DNA of 64,000 bases, from assembly GCF_030580865.1 (NCBI RefSeq), contig NZ_JAUQSY010000001.1:124001-188000 (forward strand). Direction: 5' to 3'. Position numbers and translations under genes: made by a program. Below, piece by piece: positions 59,680 to 64,000 of the stretch; position 1 is the stretch's first letter; the number at the start of each line of letters is the position of its first letter. Origin of the DNA: Hymenobacter aranciens (GTDB lineage: Bacteria; Bacteroidota; Bacteroidia; Cytophagales; Hymenobacteraceae). The notes under the pieces are model-generated. The model did not search any database and was not told the origin of the DNA. It was given only the letters and a program-made list of their open reading frames with translations.

Positions 59680-60720
59680 AGCCTGCGGCGGAATCGGCTG
59701 TGCTATCTCGGCCACCAACTCCGCCGTCGGGGCCTTCTTCGCCACGGTCGCCACAAAGCTGATGGCGCCCATCAGGGCAATGAGCAGCGTTTGGGCCCCG
59801 TGCACCACCAGCGCAAAGGCAATACCGGCCTCCAGGCTAATGCCGTAAGCCAGCAGCACGCTCTGCACCAGAATGTGAAACGTGCCAATGCCGCCCGACA
59901 CCGGCGCTGCCATGCCAAAGGTGCCAAAGGTGAGCACCGCCAGCCCGGCCCGCCAGTCGAGCCCCGCCGTTTCGGGAAAGCAGCGGAAAGCCAGGTAGTT
60001 CATCAGGTAATATACCAGCCAGGTGAAGGCCGTGTGCAGCAGAAAAACACCCTTTTTCTCCAGCTTGAGCACGCTGAACACGCCGGCCAGCAGGCCCTTC
60101 ACAAACTTCACCACCTTCGCAAACAGCGCATTTTGCCGCAGCCGCTCCAGGTTGCGAAACAGGGCGTAGAGCGCCGCCAGCCCCAGCACCAGCGCAATAG
60201 CGGCCGCAATGAGCAGCGGGGTGCGGTTGCGGGCCATAGCGTCGTAGTTGCCGCCCAGCAGCTTCTCTACCACCAGGCCCCAGAAACGGTTAAAGTCGAT
60301 GGCCAGCACGGTGCCCAGCAGGCCCGCCAGCACCAGCACGTCAATCACGCGCTCCGCCACCACCGTGCCCAGGGCCACATCCACCGGGATTTTGTTGCTG
60401 CGCCACAGCACCGAGCAGCGAATAACCTCGCCCATGCGGGGCAGCACCACGTTGGCCAGGTTGCCCACCATCATGGCGTGGTACACCTGCCAGAACGAGG
60501 CCGTGCGGCCGGCGGCCGTCAGCTGCATCTGCCAGCGGTAGGCCCGGCTGAAGTAGCCCAGCACCGACAGCGCCATCGTCAGTATCAGCCAGGAGTAGTT
60601 GGCCGTGACAATGTAGTGCTTGATGCTGCTCAGGTCCTGCCCGCGCAGGGCATACACCATCAGGGCGGCCGAAATGGCCAGCAGCAGCACGTATTTCAGG
60701 GTGTTAGTCAGTTTTTTCAA
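59677..60720 (-). CDS. flippase-like / LPG-synthase transmembrane-region protein
   Basis: 347 residues from a TTG start at 60720. An in-frame TAG donated by the upstream repeat lies four codons earlier, so no longer start exists. About eight membrane helices carry the UPF0104 pattern (YFSRAYRWQMQL, MVGNLANVVLPRMGEVIRCSVL, VLTFGTFGMAAPVSGGIGTFH). The family includes lysylphosphatidylglycerol synthase membrane regions and polyprenyl-lipid flippases. Its specific role is unknown. Confidence 0.85.
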   Translation of the reverse strand: MKKLTNTLKYVLLLAISAALMVYALRGQDLSSIKHYIVTANYSWLILTMALSVLGYFSRAYRWQMQLTAAGRTASFWQVYHAMMVGNLANVVLPRMGEVIRCSVLWRSNKIPVDVALGTVVAERVIDVLVLAGLLGTVLAIDFNRFWGLVVEKLLGGNYDAMARNRTPLLIAAAIALVLGLAALYALFRNLERLRQNALFAKVVKFVKGLLAGVFSVLKLEKKGVFLLHTAFTWLVYYLMNYLAFRCFPETAGLDWRAGLAVLTFGTFGMAAPVSGGIGTFHILVQSVLLAYGISLEAGIAFALVVHGAQTLLIALMGAISFVATVAKKAPTAELVAEIAQPIPPQA

Positions 60721-60723
60721 GTC

Positions 60724-60810
60724 AGCTAGTAGCTAATAGCGGTTAGCCGTTAGCTTTCAGTCTGCTGCCTCCCAGAAGCTAACAGCTAACAGCTACAGGC
60801 CAACAGCTTA
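60724..60810. repeat. short-word palindrome, AGCTGTTAGCTA / TAACAGCT
   Basis: Left arm (60724-60760) is AGCTAGTAGCTAATAGCGGTT-type words. Right arm (60774-60810) is AGCTAACAGCTAACAGCTAC-type words. It spans the whole spacer between the flippase start and the panD stop codon, which lies inside it (60810-60808). Confidence 0.85.
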
Positions 60811-61155
60811 CGAAATCCGGTTGTGCTCGTCGGGAAAGATAATGGTGGGCTGATGCGCCCGGGCCTCGGCAAAGTCAACCAGACCGTAGGAAATGATGAT
60901 GACGATGTCACCCACAGCCGCCTTGCGGGCCGCCGGGCCGTTCAGGCAAATCATGCCCGAGCCCCGCTCGCCCCGAATGGCATAGGTTTCGAGCCGCTCG
61001 CCGTTGTTGACGTTCACCACCGTAACCTTCTCGTTTTCCACCATGTTGGCGGCGTCCAGCAAGTCTTCGTCGATGGTGATGCTGCCCACGTAGTGCAGCT
61101 CGGCCTGCGTCACGCGGGCCCGATGAATCTTCGATTTGAGAACCTCAATGTGCAT
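60808..61155 (-). CDS. panD: aspartate 1-decarboxylase
   Basis: 115 residues from the ATG at 61155. Self-cleavage site G24-S25 in HYVGSIT, which yields the pyruvoyl cofactor. [20 protein letters not shown] and [21 protein letters not shown] are conserved. It makes beta-alanine for pantothenate, the partner substrate of PanC encoded next to it. A TACCTTTG promoter box ends seven bases before the ATG, so the transcript may be leaderless. The stop codon lies in the adjacent repeat. Confidence 0.95.
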   Translation of the reverse strand: MHIEVLKSKIHRARVTQAELHYVGSITIDEDLLDAANMVENEKVTVVNVNNGERLETYAIRGERGSGMICLNGPAARKAAVGDIVIIISYGLVDFAEARAHQPTIIFPDEHNRIS

Positions 61156-61162
61156 AGTGGGA

Positions 61163-61170
61163 CAAAGGTA
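61163..61170 (-). promoter_or_regulatory. -7 box of panD, seven bases from the ATG
   Basis: TACCTTTG on minus (61170-61163). It overlaps the end of the short-word repeat arm that starts at 61165. No -33 TTG at the normal distance, because that space is repeat. Confidence 0.5.
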
Positions 61171-61276
61171 AGGAGGGTAGGAGGGTGTGAGGGTAGGAGG
61201 TGATTGGAACCGATAAACTCCCATTGCAATTCTTTTGGTGCCCTCTTACCCTCCTACCTCCATACCCTCTTACCCT
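61165..61276. repeat. short-word palindrome, GGTAGGAGGG / CCCTCCTACC
   Basis: Left arm (61165-61201) is AAGGAGGGTAGGAGGGTGTG-type words. Right arm (61240-61276) is CCCTCTTACCCTCCTACCTC-type words, its reverse complement. It spans the panD-panC spacer, overlaps the panD promoter box at one end and includes the panC stop codon (61272-61270) at the other. Confidence 0.85.
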
Positions 61277-62121
61277 AAACTCACTATCACGTTGTCAATC
61301 AGCCGCACGGCACCCAGGTGCACGGCCAGGCACAGCACTACGGCCCGGCCCGGCGCGTAGTCGGTCAGCGGCTGCAGGGTCTGGGCGTCGGCTACCTCGA
61401 AGTATTCGGGGGTGAAGCGGGGTTCCCGGGCCAGCGTGGCCAGGGCCCCGGCCTGCACCTGGGCGGGCGGCATCCCCTGCCGCACCTGCTCAGCAGCCTG
61501 TGCCAGGGCCTGGTACAGTTGCGGAGCCACGGCGCGCTCCTCGGGCGTGAGGCGGCGGTTGCGCGACGACATGGCCAGCCCATCAGCCTCGCGGATGGTG
61601 GGGTAGGCCACGATTTCGAGGTCGAACGACAAATCGGCTACCAGCTGCTTAACCACGGCCACCTGCTGCCAGTCCTTCTGCCCGAAATACGCCCGGTGCG
61701 GCCGCACCAGATGAAATAATTTGCTTACCACCGTGGCCACGCCGTTGAAATGGCCGGGCCGGTGGGCGCCCTCCATCACGCTTTCCAGGGCGCCGAAATT
61801 AAATTTCAGCACCGCCGGCTGGGGGTACATTTCCTCCACCGAGGGCAGAAACAGGGCCGTGCAGCCGGCCGAGCGGAGCAGGTCGGCGTCGGTCTCCGGC
61901 AGGCGCGGGTAGAGCCGGAAATCCTCGGGGTTGTTGAACTGCGTCGGGTTGACGAAGATGCTGGCTATGACGACGTCACAATCGTTTGCAGCGGCCCGTA
62001 CCAGCTGCAGGTGGCCATCGTGCAGGGCGCCCATAGTGGGCACAAAACCAATGCGCTGGCCAGCCCGGCGGGCCGTTTCGGCATAGGCCAGCAGGCCGGC
62101 CGCCGTGGTGAATAAATCCAT
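61270..62121 (-). CDS. panC: pantothenate synthetase
   Basis: About 283 residues from the ATG at 62121 (MDLFTT; an ATG four codons earlier is possible). The HxGH-type motif is in VPTMGALHDGHLQLVRAA, with FVNPTQFN, YFGQKDWQQVAVVKQL and the KMSKS-like SSRNRRLTPEER. It joins pantoate and beta-alanine using ATP. Together with PanD (downstream) and CoaE (33 kb) it covers three steps of CoA synthesis. The stop codon is inside a repeat arm. Confidence 0.95.
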   Translation of the reverse strand: MDLFTTAAGLLAYAETARRAGQRIGFVPTMGALHDGHLQLVRAAANDCDVVIASIFVNPTQFNNPEDFRLYPRLPETDADLLRSAGCTALFLPSVEEMYPQPAVLKFNFGALESVMEGAHRPGHFNGVATVVSKLFHLVRPHRAYFGQKDWQQVAVVKQLVADLSFDLEIVAYPTIREADGLAMSSRNRRLTPEERAVAPQLYQALAQAAEQVRQGMPPAQVQAGALATLAREPRFTPEYFEVADAQTLQPLTDYAPGRAVVLCLAVHLGAVRLIDNVIVSLG

Positions 62122-62161
62122 GGAAGAAGTCAATTTGGAACGCGTTCGGGAGTAGGTTTTG

Positions 62162-62192
62162 TTGAAATTTCGCCCAAAATTGTTTAATTTTG
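62162..62192 (+). promoter_or_regulatory. promoter of glycogen-synthase-like gene
   Basis: TTG (62162-62164), a 20-nt spacer, then TAATTTTG (62185-62192) match the Bacteroidota promoter pattern. The leader to the ATG at 62239 is about 42 nt. Confidence 0.7.
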
Positions 62193-62238
62193 TGAACCCA
62201 TAGCTTGGCCTTACCTCATTCTCTTCAATAAAACATTT

Positions 62239-63051
62239 ATGTCGAAGTTGCGAATCCTCTACGCGGCCACTGAAATTGACCCTTTCCTCAACACCACGAA
62301 GGTAGCTGAACTATTGCGCAAGCTACCGGCTGGGATGCAGGAGCTGGGCTGCGAAATTCGGATTTTCGTGCCCCGGTTCGGCATCATCAACGAGCGGAAA
62401 AACCGCTTGCACGAAGTGGTGCGACTGTCGGGTATCAATATTGCCGTGGGTGATGATGAAAAGCCTTTGGTTATCAAAGTAGCCTCTATCCCGACGGCAA
62501 AGCTGCAAGTTTATTTTATCGATAACGAAGATTATTTTCACCGCAAGTCGGCCCTGGTAGACAAAAACGATAAGTTTTTCTCCGACAATGACGAGCGGGC
62601 TATTTTCTTTTGCAAAGGAGTGCTCGAAACGGTGAAGAAGCTGGGCTGGTCGCCCAACATCGTGCACTGCTCCGACTGGATGACCTCGCTCATCCCGCTC
62701 TACCTGAAAACGACTTACAAAAAAGACCCGGTGTTCAAGGATGCCAAGTCGGTGTTCTCGATTTACAACAACGAGTTCATGGACAAATTCGAAGGCAACA
62801 TCCTGGAAAAAGCCAAGATGCTCGACATCGACGATGCCATGCTGGCCTCGCTGAAAACGGCCGACTTCTCGGGCTTTGTGAAGATGGGCATGGAGTATGC
62901 CGACACCGTGGTGCGCTCCGACGAAGACTTCTCCGACAACATGAACGGCATGTTCCAGGAGTATGCCCAAAGCAAGCGCCTCAGCCAGGTGGCCACCGAC
63001 GAAAACCTGCAGTCTTCTTACCTAGCGCTGTATAATGAACTGGCTAACTAG
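62239..63051 (+). CDS. glycogen/starch synthase N-domain-like protein
   Basis: 270 residues. The opening KLRILYAATEIDPFLNTTKVAELLRKLPAGMQELGCEIRIFVPRF resembles the N-terminal Rossmann domain of GT5 glycogen synthases, and later blocks (IVHCSDWMTSLIPLYLKTTY) fit the same domain. The C-terminal domain of full synthases (about 480 residues) is missing, a form common in Bacteroidota. Whether it is catalytic alone is unclear. It overlaps the next gene by 17 bases. Confidence 0.82.
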   Translation: MSKLRILYAATEIDPFLNTTKVAELLRKLPAGMQELGCEIRIFVPRFGIINERKNRLHEVVRLSGINIAVGDDEKPLVIKVASIPTAKLQVYFIDNEDYFHRKSALVDKNDKFFSDNDERAIFFCKGVLETVKKLGWSPNIVHCSDWMTSLIPLYLKTTYKKDPVFKDAKSVFSIYNNEFMDKFEGNILEKAKMLDIDDAMLASLKTADFSGFVKMGMEYADTVVRSDEDFSDNMNGMFQEYAQSKRLSQVATDENLQSSYLALYNELAN

Positions 63052-64000
63052 CCGAGTTGCAACAGTAGCGGTGCCCTTGGCGTTGCTGGCTCTGGCCGGC
63101 TGCGACAAGGGCACTGACCTGAACGTTGACCTCCCCGACACCACCGGCATCAGCACCGACTACCTCGACCTCGACCTGGGGGCGCAGGCGGCCACTGTGC
63201 GGTTGCAGCCGGTGAGCACCCTCAAGGCTGAGCACTACCTGGTGGGCCGCCTGAGTGAAGGCGTAGCTGGCACCACCACGGCCCGCTCGTACCTGAACGT
63301 GCTACTGCCCGTGCTGCCCGACTCGCTACCCAGCAAATTCGCCGACCCGCGCCTCGACTCGGTGGTGATGGTGCTGACCTACGACCGGGTATATGGCAGC
63401 ACCACGGCCCCGGTACGCCTCAACATCGGCAACCTGCCCGCCCGCCTTGATGACCGGGCAGTGTACGACAGCAGCACGCCACCCATTTCCAACGTGGAGT
63501 GGCTGCGCACCAACGTGCCCGGCAAGATTGACCGGACCCGGCAGGTAACCTCTTCGGCCACCACGAGCAACCCGGCCGTAACCACTACCGTGCCCGACCC
63601 CAGCGTGCGGCTGGTGCTGCAACGCGGAGCGGCCATTCCTTCGGCATTCTTCGATGATGTATTTGCCAGCCTGAAAGCCGGTGGTTTCACTCAGGCTAAG
63701 CTGGATGCCAAACTGCGCGGCCTGGCGCTGGAGCCCGCCAGCGGCTACAACGGCAGCATCCTGAGCATGGGCCGGGTGGCCATCGGCCGTATTGAGCTGT
63801 TTTTCCACGATGAGGGGGCGACCGTTCCCACCAAATGGCACGCTTTTCCGCTCGTATTCGGGCCGGTGTATAGCGCGTCGGGCCAGGCCTCGGCGCTCGA
63901 CCCCCGCTACTACACGCAGCTGGAGAGCGACCTGAGCAACAGCGCGCTCAGCGCACTGGCGCTGCCCGGCAGCGTGGGCGTGCCCGCTGCCAGCCTCAAC
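63035..64000 (+). CDS. DUF4270 lipoprotein (3' end beyond window)
   Basis: Open from the ATG at 63035 to the window edge, 322 codons. A lipoprotein signal (MNWLTSRVATVAVPLALLAL, then AGC with Cys23) is followed by the DUF4270 pattern (DLNVDLPDTTGIS, YLVGRLSEGVAGTTTARSYLNVLLP, DPRLDSVVMVLTYDRVYG). It is a large Bacteroidota surface lipoprotein family of unknown function, regularly next to this glycogen-synthase-like gene. It starts 17 bases before the upstream stop, so translation is probably coupled. Confidence 0.85.
   Translation, partial: MNWLTSRVATVAVPLALLALAGCDKGTDLNVDLPDTTGISTDYLDLDLGAQAATVRLQPVSTLKAEHYLVGRLSEGVAGTTTARSYLNVLLPVLPDSLPSKFADPRLDSVVMVLTYDRVYGSTTAPVRLNIGNLPARLDDRAVYDSSTPPISNVEWLRTNVPGKIDRTRQVTSSATTSNPAVTTTVPDPSVRLVLQRGAAIPSAFFDDVFASLKAGGFTQAKLDAKLRGLALEPASGYNGSILSMGRVAIGRIELFFHDEGATVPTKWHAFPLVFGPVYSASGQASALDPRYYTQLESDLSNSALSALALPGSVGVPAASLN

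Overview
The window looks like a chromosomal segment of a high-GC Bacteroidota bacterium, most likely a Hymenobacter-type member of the Cytophagales. The evidence is a type IX secretion signature (a PorE-like lipoprotein and two proteases with C-terminal sorting domains), an Oar-like TonB receptor, Bacteroidota-specific families (DUF4270, DUF4293, DUF4476, long NusB), almost no Shine-Dalgarno sequences, and many TAnnTTTG promoter boxes. I saw no transposase, integrase, phage gene, CRISPR array or rRNA. Three tRNAs are present: one Phe and two Pro.

Layout. 0.1-8.7 kb: TonB receptor, a YnjBCD-like ABC importer (lipoprotein, two permeases, ATPase), then a radical SAM enzyme and a small HExxH protein. 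8.7-11.9 kb: tRNA-Phe, two iron-sulfur/CCG redox proteins and a conserved unknown. 12-17.6 kb: PorE-like protein, DUF4476, DUF4293, thiolase, TruA. 18-25.4 kb: an orphan gene with a highly structured upstream region, a GAF protein, an ABC exporter, two beta-barrel paralogs, two tRNA-Pro genes, a degenerate Hpt protein and a tiny sorting-domain-like secreted protein. 25.4-38.7 kb: second ABC exporter, leucine dehydrogenase, NusB, YtxH protein, isocitrate dehydrogenase, DUF1573 lipoprotein, YajC-YbbR-CoaE, an ArsR-like regulator, a glutamate-type dehydrogenase, a LOG protein, lycopene cyclase and an ABC ATPase. 38.7-43.9 kb: DUF2795, DUF349, EttA, NhaA. 43.9-51.5 kb: two tandem secreted reprolysin-like proteases and an SMP-30-like lipoprotein. 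51.6-54.7 kb: two intact and one decayed copy of an unrecognised family, next to a frameshifted small gene. 54.8-64 kb: an AT-richer membrane protein gene, a DUF4469-like protein, a LuxR-type regulator, a zinc peptidase, RfaE2, a flippase-like protein, PanD, PanC, a glycogen-synthase-like protein and a truncated DUF4270 lipoprotein.

The most unusual feature is intergenic. At least nine spacers hold a hyphenated palindrome whose two arms are built from tandem copies of a short word, with a different word at most loci. Four of these lie in four consecutive spacers between 58.99 and 61.28 kb. Several supply the stop codon, or in one case the start codon, of the adjacent gene. A second class of long GC-rich palindromes sits at 3.2, 14.9, 25.3 and 35.5 kb. 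Other points of interest are an interleaved A-B-A'-B' structure at 56.54 kb, promoter boxes only 4-8 nt from start codons, and promoters that overlap terminators.

All calls come from reading the sequence and from knowledge of families. No database search was run.
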